DNA of 64,000 nt from Nocardiopsis sp. N85 (lineage in GTDB: Bacteria > Actinomycetota > Actinomycetes > Streptosporangiales > Streptosporangiaceae): contig NZ_JARBUT010000012.1 of assembly GCF_028882275.1 (NCBI RefSeq), forward strand, positions 1 through 64,000, read 5' to 3'. A program made the translations under genes and the position numbers. Positions 1 through 8,102 of this stretch are shown piece by piece. The notes beneath the pieces were generated by a model. The model ran no database searches. It was not told the origin of the DNA and saw only the letters and a list, made by a program, of their open reading frames with translations. The stretch's first letter is position 1, and each line of letters starts with the position of its first letter.

Positions 1-95
1 GATGGGTGAGGCGGGGGTCGGGCCGGGGGAGCCCACCGTCGCCGTCGCCGGCTGACCACCGCAGGTTCCCCGACTCCACGACCCACGGAAGAGAC

Positions 96-1058
96 ATGAG
101 CATCGACGCGCGCACCCCCTCCGGGGAGGGCCTCCTGGCCACCGCCGGACGTTACGCCCGGCTGGTCAAGTACAAGTTCGTCATCGACTTCCTGCTCACC
201 CTCGTCATCGTCGCCACCATCCTGGGGGTGGACGGCCTCACCGCCGACGGGGTCCCGCTCACCCTGCTGTTCTTCGCCCTCGGCATGATCGGCGTCCTGT
301 CCGCCGTCATGACCCTGGACGACGTCACCGGGGCGGAGGACGGCAGCGACACCGCCAACTACGTCGAGGTCGAGGACACCGCGTTGCGGCCCCTCGAACG
401 CAAACCCCTGCTCACCGGGGAGCTGACCGTCGCCCAGGCCCGGCGGTTCGGCCACCTCAGCCTGGTGTGGGGGGTGGTGTGGTGGACCCTGGCCCTCGTG
501 GTCACCCCGCATCCCACCCTCGGGGTGGCGGTCCTGGCCGCGCTGCTCCTGTTCCTGAGCGTCCAGTACTCCTGGGGGCTCAAGTTCAGCTACCACGGGC
601 TGGGCGAGGCGGTGCTGCTGTTCTCGGCCACGGCGTTCCTGCTGGTCCCCTACGGCCTGGCCACGGGAGGGCTGCCGATCGTGGTCCTGGTCCAAGGGCT
701 GCTGTTCGGATTCGGCCAGGTCCTCATCGCGGGCTACTCCAACACCAACGACATCCCCGGTGACGCCGCCGCCGGGCGGCGCACGGTGGCCGTGCTCACC
801 TCCGCGCGCGGCAACCGGGTGTTCCTCGGTGCCCTGACCGCGGTCAACCTCCTGCTCGTGGTCGTGCCACCGCTCACCGGCGCGGCCCCCTGGTGGTTCG
901 CGCTCGTCCTCGCGCCGTTCGCGGTCCTGCGGATCCGGCAGTACACGGGTTTCCTCCGCACCGGGGACCCGCTGGTCGCCCGCAGCCGGGGCATCACGAC
1001 CTTTCGGACCGTGGTCGCCTGCATGATCGCGTTCAACCTGCTGTACCTCTTCCTGTGA
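96..1058 (+). CDS. UbiA-family prenyltransferase
   Basis: This is a 320-aa polytopic membrane protein. UbiA enzymes transfer an isoprenoid chain from a diphosphate donor to an aromatic or lipid acceptor in the membrane. The first Asp-rich motif is read as LDDVTGAEDGSD (D75/D76...D85) and the second as NTNDIPGD (N216-D223); both bind Mg-diphosphate in the family. About eight hydrophobic helices follow. I start at ATG 96, which has a GGAAGAGA Shine-Dalgarno; an upstream in-frame start would add a proline-rich tail unlike the family. The acceptor cannot be told from sequence (menaquinone-type or secondary metabolite). It converges with the LuxR regulator across a short hairpin. It could belong to the nitrosuccinate-type cluster to its right or to genes left of the window. 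Confidence 0.85.
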   Translation: MSIDARTPSGEGLLATAGRYARLVKYKFVIDFLLTLVIVATILGVDGLTADGVPLTLLFFALGMIGVLSAVMTLDDVTGAEDGSDTANYVEVEDTALRPLERKPLLTGELTVAQARRFGHLSLVWGVVWWTLALVVTPHPTLGVAVLAALLLFLSVQYSWGLKFSYHGLGEAVLLFSATAFLLVPYGLATGGLPIVVLVQGLLFGFGQVLIAGYSNTNDIPGDAAAGRRTVAVLTSARGNRVFLGALTAVNLLLVVVPPLTGAAPWWFALVLAPFAVLRIRQYTGFLRTGDPLVARSRGITTFRTVVACMIAFNLLYLFL

Positions 1059-1064
1059 GGGGTG

Positions 1065-1083
1065 CCGGACCCGACAGGTCCGG
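1065..1083. terminator. convergent hairpin between the prenyltransferase and LuxR genes
   Basis: Arms CCGGACC (1065-1071) and GGTCCGG (1077-1083) pair perfectly around a 5-nt loop, between two convergent genes only 25 nt apart. There is no T-tract, which is common in high-GC actinobacteria. Confidence 0.5.
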
Positions 1084-3441
1084 TCAGGTCGGTGTCCCGG
1101 CCGACCTGACCGGCCGTCCCCGCCGGGTGAACCACCCGGCGACCTGGACCCGGGAGGAACAATCGAGCTTGCGCATGATCCGCCGCAGGTGGTTGACGGC
1201 GGTCCACTCCGAGATGCCCAGGTTGCGGGCCACCTCCCGGTTGGTCATGCCGCGGGCGACGAGTTCGGCGACCTGGAATTCCCGCTTGGTGAGCGGGCCG
1301 TCCTCCGGGTAGGCGGACTCCTCTGGCGGTGCCGCCAGACCGGAGGGGTCCAGCACCTCGCCGATCACCTCCTCGGGCGTCAAGGCCAGTCCCCGGCCCC
1401 AGCACTCGTTGAACACCCTGACGCCCAGCCGCAGACGGGCCCGATCGACGGCGTCGGACACCGCCCCGCCCAGACAGGCCGGGGGCAGGCAGTCCGTACC
1501 CGAGCGCATGGCGACCGCGGCGCCCAGGGCGCGCGCGATCGTGCGCCATCCTTCGTCGGTGAGGGTCTGCTCACGGGCCATCAGCACGGCCGCCCGCTCG
1601 ACGCCGGTGGCGCACGCGGCCCGGTCACCGGAGGCGTGGACCGCCTCCAGGGCGGCGCGGTAGCGGGGCAGCGCCCGCTCGGCGCCCTCCCGCGCCCAGA
1701 ACGTCTCGGCCAGAACGCAGTCGGTCATCGCCTCCTCGCGTTCGTCACCCCAACGCGCGAACTCCCGCCGCGCCTGCTGCGCCGTGGCCTCCGCGGCCGC
1801 GTGGTCGCCGGACATCATCCGGCACAGGGCCAGGTCGCGCAGGGCCAGCGCCTGCTCGTACTCCTCGCTCGCCGACGCCAGTTCCCACGAGGACTTCTCC
1901 AGCAACCGCTCGGCGTCCCCCACCTCGCCGCGGTACATCGCCAGCGATCCCAGGCGCCGCCGTCCCGTGGCCGCCCCCCGCTGGTCCGACGCGGTCTCGT
2001 ACGCGTTCAGGGAAGCGCGCAGGTGCTCCTCCGCCCGGTCGTACTCGCCCACCCACACCAGCAGCTCACCGAGGATGCCCCGGCCCTCGACGGACACGCG
2101 CTCGGGGATGCCCGGGTCGGACAGCACCCGATCCAGCATCTCGGTGATCCCGCGGACCCGGCCGTTGCCGTGCCAGTAGCCGCGCAGCGCGAAGGCCAAC
2201 CGGATCGCGCCCGCGTGGTCGCCGTCGTCCAGCAGGAAGCCCATCGCGGAGCGCGTGTCCGTCGACCACTGGCGCAGCCGCGGCAGCAGCCGCTCGCGCT
2301 CGCCGGAGGCCGGGGGGCCGTGCAGGGAATCGGTGAGGCGGAGGAAGTACGCGGCGTGCGAGCGCAGCACCCGCTCCAGCCCGCCGATCTCGCGCAGCCG
2401 GTCCAGGACGTGGCGACGGGTCAGGGACGACAGGCGGAACGTCACATCTCCGTCGTCGCACTCGCCCGTGTACAGCACGTTCATATCGACCAGCCGTTCC
2501 AGCAGGTGCTGGACCTCGGCCGGGGACAGTCCGGTCACCGCCACCGCGGAGGGCAGGTCGAAGCCCTCGTGGAACGCCGCCACCTGCCCCAGGAACTCCC
2601 GGTCGAGGCCGTGCAGCCGGTTCAGGGACATCGAGATGGCCGAGCGCATGCCGGTGTGCGCGGACAGCGTTCCCCCGCCGTCCGCCGAGAGCACGTCCAG
2701 GTCCCGGACCAGCTCCGACAGCACGACCTGCGGGGAGCACAGCTTCATCTGGGCGGCCGCCAGCTCGATGGCCAAGGGCAGACCGTCGGTCATGGCGCAC
2801 AGGCGTGCGACCGCTTCGTGGTTCTCCGGGGTCAGCTCGAACTCCGGGCGCACGGTCCGCGTGCGCCGCACGAACAGCTGCACGGACGGGAGCCTGCGCA
2901 GCTGGGCCAGGCCGTCGGTCCCCTTGACGCAGGGCGTCTCCAGCGGGGCCAGGCGCAGGATCTGTTCCTCGTACACCCCCAACGACCAAGGGGCGACCAC
3001 CAGGAGCGACAGATGGTGGTGGGTGGCCAACAGGCCGGTCAGCAGGGAGGGGAGCCGTTCCATGAAACGGTCGCACCCGTCCAGGGCCAACAGGAACCGT
3101 CGTCCCTCCGACGGTCCGGGCCCCGCCGGGTTCGTCTCCAGGACGTCGTACAGGGTCCGCTGCAACTCCGCGTCGGAGCGCAGGGAGTCCAGATCCAGGG
3201 AACGGGCGCCGGCGAACGTCGGCAGGACGTCGTTGAACGCGGTCGCGGCGAGTCTGCTCTTGCCCACCCCCACCGGCCCGGTGACGGTGACGATGCGGGC
3301 ACTCGGATCGGTCAGTCGTCTTCTGAGGGCCTCCAGTTCGCCCTCGCGACCGATGAGCGGAGTGGAGAAGTGGTTCCAGGGCGTGAAGGGGCGCGGTTCG
3401 AAGGGTGAGGGATCTGCAACACTCTGTGACGGGACAAGCAT
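1084..3441 (-). CDS. Large ATP-binding LuxR-family transcriptional regulator
   Basis: This is a 785-aa regulator. The N-terminus holds an AAA/NB-ARC-like ATPase with Walker A GPVGVGKS at residues 55-62 and a Walker B-like LLALDGCD. The middle is a helical, TPR-like region of about 400 residues. The C-terminus (about 713-770) is a LuxR/GerE helix-turn-helix reading LTKREFQVAELVARG...NREVARNLGIS. Such proteins are usually ATP-dependent, ligand-sensing activators, often of secondary-metabolite clusters. It lies between the prenyltransferase and wrbA, upstream of the nitrosuccinate-type operon, so it is a candidate pathway regulator; that is inference from position. No DNA target can be read. Confidence 0.85.
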   Translation of the reverse strand: MLVPSQSVADPSPFEPRPFTPWNHFSTPLIGREGELEALRRRLTDPSARIVTVTGPVGVGKSRLAATAFNDVLPTFAGARSLDLDSLRSDAELQRTLYDVLETNPAGPGPSEGRRFLLALDGCDRFMERLPSLLTGLLATHHHLSLLVVAPWSLGVYEEQILRLAPLETPCVKGTDGLAQLRRLPSVQLFVRRTRTVRPEFELTPENHEAVARLCAMTDGLPLAIELAAAQMKLCSPQVVLSELVRDLDVLSADGGGTLSAHTGMRSAISMSLNRLHGLDREFLGQVAAFHEGFDLPSAVAVTGLSPAEVQHLLERLVDMNVLYTGECDDGDVTFRLSSLTRRHVLDRLREIGGLERVLRSHAAYFLRLTDSLHGPPASGERERLLPRLRQWSTDTRSAMGFLLDDGDHAGAIRLAFALRGYWHGNGRVRGITEMLDRVLSDPGIPERVSVEGRGILGELLVWVGEYDRAEEHLRASLNAYETASDQRGAATGRRRLGSLAMYRGEVGDAERLLEKSSWELASASEEYEQALALRDLALCRMMSGDHAAAEATAQQARREFARWGDEREEAMTDCVLAETFWAREGAERALPRYRAALEAVHASGDRAACATGVERAAVLMAREQTLTDEGWRTIARALGAAVAMRSGTDCLPPACLGGAVSDAVDRARLRLGVRVFNECWGRGLALTPEEVIGEVLDPSGLAAPPEESAYPEDGPLTKREFQVAELVARGMTNREVARNLGISEWTAVNHLRRIMRKLDCSSRVQVAGWFTRRGRPVRSAGTPT

Positions 3442-3586
3442 TTTCGACCTGCTTTCTCGTTCGCCGCTCTTCGACGTGGCATCGCCCAGGGAACGGCGGC
3501 CCCGCCGAGGCGTCCGGTGGTGCCTCTGGGCCGGGGCGCCGGCCGGGATCCTTCGTCCGGCGGCTCGGTGTCCGGTCCTGCGAGCG

Positions 3587-3623
3587 ACACGTGCCCGGCC
3601 TCCTTCCGAGGCCGGGCACGTGT
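3587..3623 (-). terminator. Terminator hairpin downstream of wrbA
   Basis: A perfect 16-bp inverted repeat (3587-3602 and 3608-3623) with a 5-nt loop starts 5 nt beyond the wrbA stop codon. Confidence 0.75.
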
Positions 3624-3627
3624 ACGA

Positions 3628-4239
3628 CTACACGGTGCGCAGCGGACGGACCAGAGTGGAGATGCGCGCCATCCGCTCGCCCTGGAAACGGGCGGCCTTG
3701 AGAAGGGACTTGGAGGGTGCCCCCTGGCAGGAGGGGCTGGACAGGCCGTAGGGGTTGCCTCCGGCCTCGTGAACGAGGTCATAGTCCACGTAGCCGGTGG
3801 GAACGATGAGGCAGCCCCAGTGGTGCATCACGTTGTAGAGGGACAGCAGGGTGGACTCCTGTCCGCCGTGGAGCTCGTAACTGCTGGTGAACCCGGTCAC
3901 CGGCTTGTTGGCGAGCTCACCCGCCTCCCAGAGCCCGCCCGCGCTGTCGATGAACTGCTTCAGTTGCGAGCTGACGTTGCCGAACCGGGTCGGGGTGCCG
4001 AAGGCGAAGCCGTCGGCCCAGGCGAGGTCGTCCAGCGTGGCGACGGGAACGTTCTCGGTGGCGTCCAGGTGGGCCCGCCATTCCGGGTTGGACGCGATGG
4101 CCTCGTCCGGCGCGTGCTCGGCGACGCGACGCAGACGGACCTCGGCCCCGGCCTCGGAGGCGCCCTCGGTGATCGCCTCGGCGATGGCGTGCACGTTTCC
4201 GGTAGAGGAATAATAGATGACAGAGATTCGAGCGGTCAT
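3628..4239 (-). CDS. wrbA: WrbA-type flavodoxin-like NAD(P)H:quinone oxidoreductase
   Basis: This 203-aa protein has the flavodoxin phosphate loop YYSSTGNVHAIA near the N-terminus, and GTPTRFGNVSSQLKQF and TSSYELHGGQE further on, which are FMN-site signatures of WrbA. WrbA enzymes reduce quinones by two electrons with FMN and NAD(P)H in the cytoplasm. I start at 4239, where GCAAAGGGACA precedes the ATG; a longer open frame to 4356 lacks a ribosome site. It is divergent from the quinone-oxidoreductase/SRPBCC operon across an AT-richer spacer. It may serve quinone redox chemistry of that operon or general oxidative defence. Confidence 0.88.
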   Translation of the reverse strand: MTARISVIYYSSTGNVHAIAEAITEGASEAGAEVRLRRVAEHAPDEAIASNPEWRAHLDATENVPVATLDDLAWADGFAFGTPTRFGNVSSQLKQFIDSAGGLWEAGELANKPVTGFTSSYELHGGQESTLLSLYNVMHHWGCLIVPTGYVDYDLVHEAGGNPYGLSSPSCQGAPSKSLLKAARFQGERMARISTLVRPLRTV

Positions 4240-4874
4240 TGTCCCTTTGCATTCACGGATGGTAATAATTCGCTGGTCACTTTGGGTGATCGCATCGCTG
4301 GTGGAGACGCCCTGTTCGAATGTTAGTTGCCGGTAACGCGTTGAGGCAAGTGCCATTTAGGCCGGAGTGATTTTCGATCTTTGTGGCGAGGGGTTTCGCT
4401 CACTGCAAGATTTTTGTTTGTGTCATGTTGGTCGTGTTGTTTGTGTGACTGACGTTGTCCATGTGCTTCAGGTGGCCCAAGTGGAACGGTACCGCGTTCT
4501 TTCAGGGACTGGCGCTCATGTTTTCTTCGTTCCGGGTGAACACGGAGGGTGTGTGATCCGGGGTGGTCGTCGAAAGGGAGATGATCTTCCCCGGTGCCGC
4601 CGGAGCTGCTGCTTTCACTCTCTGTCGAATTTTTGTAAATCCTCTGAGCTTCAATTCCAGGCACCCCTCCGGCCTCTGTGAAAGCCTTTGGCAAAAGGTC
4701 TCGTGTTCGCCGGTTCCACCTGGGGATTCGATCTCCGGAAGGTTCCGGTGCGCCTTCCGCTTCTGTTGTGTGCTTCATGTGAACCATTGGCCGCGATGCG
4801 AACCGGTGTCGCGAGATGACACAGGCCGAGCGCACTTTCCGGCTCTCCCGTTCGACGCGTTCAGACTCGGGGCC
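4240..4874. other. AT-richer divergent intergenic region between wrbA and the nitrosuccinate-type operon
   Basis: These 635 bases are clearly lower in GC than the flanking genes, with T-rich runs such as ttttcttcgttcc and gaatttttgtaaatcc. Open frames cross it on both strands, but they lack ribosome sites and actinobacterial codon bias and give low-complexity products. I read it as a long regulatory region holding promoters for both divergent units. No confident promoter hexamer pair or operator was found. Confidence 0.55.
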
Positions 4875-6482
4875 ATGTACGCCGCATACATCGACCGGCT
4901 CGGCGGGCCCGAACTGATCCGCTACGGCCCGCTCCCGGACCCCGACCCCGAGCCCGGCGAGATCCTCGTCGAGGTGGATTTCGCCACCGTCAACCACGTG
5001 GACACCTTCGTCCGATCCGGCGCCTGGCGCACGCCCCTCACCTTCCCCTTCGTGGTGGGTCGCGACCTGGTGGGCACGGTGGTCCGCGCGGCCCCCGACG
5101 TCTCGGACCGCTTCGCCCCGGGGGAGCGCGTGTGGTCGCTGAGCATGGGGTACGACGGCAGACAGGGAGCCGCCGCAGAACGGGTCGCCGTCCCCGCCGA
5201 CCGCCTGTACCGGGTACCGGAGGGCGCCGACCCCGCCGAACTCGTCGCCCTGGCCCACCCCGCCGCCACCGCCCACCTCGCCCTGTCCACCCACGGCCGG
5301 CTGCGGGCGGGGGAGAGCGTGGTCGTCGTGGGCGCGGGCGGCAACGTCGGTGGCGCCCTGGTCACCATGGCCTCCCACGCCGGGGCACGGGTCACCGCCG
5401 TCGCGTCCCCGACCGACGCGGATCACTGCCGTGCCTCGGGCGCGCACGCCGTGCTCGACCGTCGTGATCCCGATCTGTACGAGCGGATCGCCCGCCTGCA
5501 CCCCGACGGGGTGGACCTGTACGTCGACGCCGCCGGCCGCAACGAGGTCGAACCGGCGCTGGCCGGTCTGGCCCGGCGCGGCCGCCTCGTCCTGCTCGCC
5601 GGGATGCGTTCGCGCCCCGTCCTGCCGGTGGGATCCCTCTACCTCCTGGACCGCTCCGTCCTCGGATTCGCCATCTCCCAGGCCACCGTCGACGAACTCG
5701 CCGAGGCCGCCGCACGGGTGGGTCGGCTCGCCGCGGACGGCGTCCTGCGCCCGCGCCGCTGCGACCTCGTGTCCCTGGAGCACACCGGACGGGCCCACCG
5801 CGCCGTCGAGGGAGGACTGGCCCGCGGGCGCCGGATCGTGATCGCCGTGGGTCGGGGTCCCGATCACGGGACGAACTTGACCAACTCTGCGCCGATGCTT
5901 GGCGCCACCTCACCGGGCCTTGCGAACCTTCCAACCATGAGCGCATCCATCATCGACACCACCCCCCTCTTCGAACTGCGGGCGAGCCTTCCGGTGTCCG
6001 CCTCCCCAGAGCAGGTGTACGAGGTCGTCAGCGACCTGCCGCGCAGCTCCGAATGGAGCCCCGAGTGCCGCGGCGGTGAATGGATCTCCGGAGAGCCCCG
6101 GCGGGTCGGATCGGTCTTCCGGGGCGAGAACCTGCGTGCCGACGACGTCGTCGGCTGGGCACCCCTGATCCGCGGCGTGTGGCACACCGAGGCCCGCGTC
6201 ACCGCGGCCGATCCCGGCCGTACCTTCCGCTGGATGATGCTCTCCCACGCCGGAGCGGACCAGGAGAGCGTCTGGGGCTTCGACATCGAGCCGACCGACG
6301 ACGGCGGCTCCGTCCTGGTGCACCACTTCCGGATGAACCGGGCCACGGCCGGGATCCACACGATCACCGCGAACCTGGACGAGGAGGAGCGCAAACGCTT
6401 CATCACCGAGTGGACCGCCAAGCTCGAACAGGACCTCGACGTCACGCTGGCCCGGATCAAGCGCGTGATCGAAGAGAGCTGA
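4875..6482 (+). CDS. Quinone oxidoreductase (MDR family) fused in frame to an SRPBCC domain
   Basis: This is a 535-aa open frame. Residues 1 to about 327 are a medium-chain dehydrogenase of the NADPH:quinone reductase type: a GroES-like N-terminus with FPFVVGRDLVGTVV, then the nucleotide loop VVVVGAGGNVGG near residue 150. No catalytic-zinc cysteines are evident. About 27 linker residues follow. From residue 355 (ATG 5937) comes an SRPBCC/START-like domain beginning SASIIDTTPLFELRASLPVSASPEQVYEVV. No in-frame stop separates the halves, and ATG 5937 has no good ribosome site, so a true fusion is likely, although an internal second start is possible. It heads the operon with the ligase, flavoprotein and lyase. 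SRPBCC domains in such clusters are often cyclases/aromatases or ligand binders. Substrate unknown. Confidence 0.75.
   Translation: MYAAYIDRLGGPELIRYGPLPDPDPEPGEILVEVDFATVNHVDTFVRSGAWRTPLTFPFVVGRDLVGTVVRAAPDVSDRFAPGERVWSLSMGYDGRQGAAAERVAVPADRLYRVPEGADPAELVALAHPAATAHLALSTHGRLRAGESVVVVGAGGNVGGALVTMASHAGARVTAVASPTDADHCRASGAHAVLDRRDPDLYERIARLHPDGVDLYVDAAGRNEVEPALAGLARRGRLVLLAGMRSRPVLPVGSLYLLDRSVLGFAISQATVDELAEAAARVGRLAADGVLRPRRCDLVSLEHTGRAHRAVEGGLARGRRIVIAVGRGPDHGTNLTNSAPMLGATSPGLANLPTMSASIIDTTPLFELRASLPVSASPEQVYEVVSDLPRSSEWSPECRGGEWISGEPRRVGSVFRGENLRADDVVGWAPLIRGVWHTEARVTAADPGRTFRWMMLSHAGADQESVWGFDIEPTDDGGSVLVHHFRMNRATAGIHTITANLDEEERKRFITEWTAKLEQDLDVTLARIKRVIEES
5937..6482 (+). other. Possible separately translated SRPBCC unit inside the fusion frame
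   Basis: ATG 5937 marks the exact N-terminus expected of a stand-alone SRPBCC protein (181 aa). The 80 bases before it, which code for the linker, use less biased codons than either domain. The lack of a Shine-Dalgarno argues against independent translation. Confidence 0.3.
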
Positions 6483-6516
6483 CCCCCTCCCCCCAGACCG
6501 ACAGAACGGACGAGCC

Positions 6517-8088
6517 GTGTTCCTTCAGCGCGTAGCCAACCGGGGTATTCGACTGGGCACCCTCTTCGACCGAGCGGCGGCCCGCTACCCGGCCAACCCC
6601 GTCATCCTCGATCACGAACTGGACATCGCACCCGAACGGGGGCGTCGCTTCACCCTCACCGAGATCGCCGACCTGGTGGACGACTTCGCCTCGCGCCTGT
6701 GGTCCCTGCGGGTGCGCCCCGGCGACCACGTCGTCGTGCACAAGTCCGACGCCTTCGACATCTCCCTTCTGGCCTGCGCGGTCGTCCGGATCGGCGCCAT
6801 CCCGGTGATGCTGTCCCCCAAGCTCGACGGAGCCACCGTCGCCGCCCTGCTGCGCCGGGTCGACCGGCCCTACCTCCTCACCGACCAGGCCAAGCTGGAG
6901 AAGGAGCTGCCCGCGGAGGTGTTCGACCTCAGCGAGCGCGTCCTGCTCGCCGCGGGGGAGTACGAGGGGGCGGTGTCCCTGGCCTCGCTGGCCGGCGTCG
7001 CGCGGGTCCGACCCGTCACCATGCCCCCCGACCACCCCACGATGGTCACCCACACCTCCGGCACCACCGGCCTGCCCAAACTCGCCCTGCACACCGGGCG
7101 CACCTTCCAGGCCCGCTACCGGCCCCAGAGCCTGGTGGTGGGCGCGGCGGTCCGCCGCCGCGAGCCCATCGCCGTCCACGTCTCCTTCGTGCATTCGCGG
7201 ATGTACACCGCGATGCCGATCTCGGTCCTCCAAGGCCACCCCCTGGTGATCCTGCGGGACGACGACGAGGAGAACGTGGCCGCCCTCTTCGCGCGGGTCC
7301 GTCCCGGCTTCATCGAGGCGCACCCCAACACCTTCCTGCGCTGGGAGCCGCTCGCCGACGACCCCCGCGAGCCGCTGGCCAACGTCAAGTACTTCAGCAG
7401 CACCTTCGACGCCATCCACCCGCGCACCGTGCAGCGGATGCTCGGCGCCTCCCGGCGCGACCTGCCGCTGTTCGCCCAGGCCTACGGTCAGAGCGAGGTG
7501 GGCCCGATCGCCGCCCGTACCTACACCCGGGCCCGTGGCGAAGACGCCGACGGCCGCTGCGTGGGCCGCCCCTTCCCCGGCATGACCGATGTCCGCGTGG
7601 TCTCCCGGGACGGCCGGACGCCCAGCAGGTCCTCGCCCGGCCACATCGAGGTGCGCAGCGACGGCCGCATCGTCACCTACATGGGCGAGCACGAGCGCTG
7701 GCGCAAGCAGGTCAACGGCGGCTGGTGGCGCATGGGCGACGTCGGCTACCTCAGCAAGTGGGGCTGCCTGCACCTGCTGGACCGCGAGATCGACGAGATC
7801 CCCGGTATCGACAGCACCCTGGAGATCGAGGACCGGTTGTTCGGCCGGATCCCCGAACTCGTCGAGGTCATCATCGTCCCCTCTCCGGAAGGGCGGCCGG
7901 TTCCCGTCGTGTGCACCCGCGACGACGCCCCTCTGGACGAGACCGCCTGGCGGGCGGCCACCGCGGACCTGCCCGCCATGGAACCGCCGCTGCACTGGCG
8001 GCTGGAGGACCTGCCGCAGACCGCCACCACCAAGATCAAGCGGCGCGAACTGGTCGCACTGCTCAAAGCTGGTCACGGCGCCGGGTGA
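6517..8088 (+). CDS. AMP-binding ligase of the ANL superfamily, candidate acyl-CoA ligase or diazotase
   Basis: This 523-aa protein starts at GTG 6517, 34 nt after the fusion gene. The adenylation core is visible: A3 loop THTSGTTGLPKLALHTG (about 176-192), A5 YGQSEVGP, A7 MGDVGYLSKWG, and the A10 lysine in TATTKIKRREL near the C-terminus. The A8 hinge is odd: DREIDEIPGIDSTLEIED replaces the usual R-x-K-D...GGxxI-xPxEIE. ANL enzymes activate carboxylates with ATP; homologues CreM and AvaA6 use ATP and nitrite to diazotise aromatic amines. The adjacent nitrosuccinate-type genes make the diazotase reading plausible, but an aryl- or fatty-acyl-CoA ligase remains possible. Confidence 0.8.
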   Translation: MFLQRVANRGIRLGTLFDRAAARYPANPVILDHELDIAPERGRRFTLTEIADLVDDFASRLWSLRVRPGDHVVVHKSDAFDISLLACAVVRIGAIPVMLSPKLDGATVAALLRRVDRPYLLTDQAKLEKELPAEVFDLSERVLLAAGEYEGAVSLASLAGVARVRPVTMPPDHPTMVTHTSGTTGLPKLALHTGRTFQARYRPQSLVVGAAVRRREPIAVHVSFVHSRMYTAMPISVLQGHPLVILRDDDEENVAALFARVRPGFIEAHPNTFLRWEPLADDPREPLANVKYFSSTFDAIHPRTVQRMLGASRRDLPLFAQAYGQSEVGPIAARTYTRARGEDADGRCVGRPFPGMTDVRVVSRDGRTPSRSSPGHIEVRSDGRIVTYMGEHERWRKQVNGGWWRMGDVGYLSKWGCLHLLDREIDEIPGIDSTLEIEDRLFGRIPELVEVIIVPSPEGRPVPVVCTRDDAPLDETAWRAATADLPAMEPPLHWRLEDLPQTATTKIKRRELVALLKAGHGAG

Positions 8089-8102
8089 AACGAGGAGGGA
8101 AC

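Noticed and set aside
4367..4681. 104-codon plus-strand frame in the AT-rich spacer
   Set aside because: No ribosome site, atypical codon use and no family resemblance.
4323..5867. Minus-strand frame covering the wrbA/oxidoreductase spacer and the oxidoreductase
   Set aside because: The first part is antisense to the oxidoreductase; the part in the spacer is basic, hydrophilic and has no start signal.
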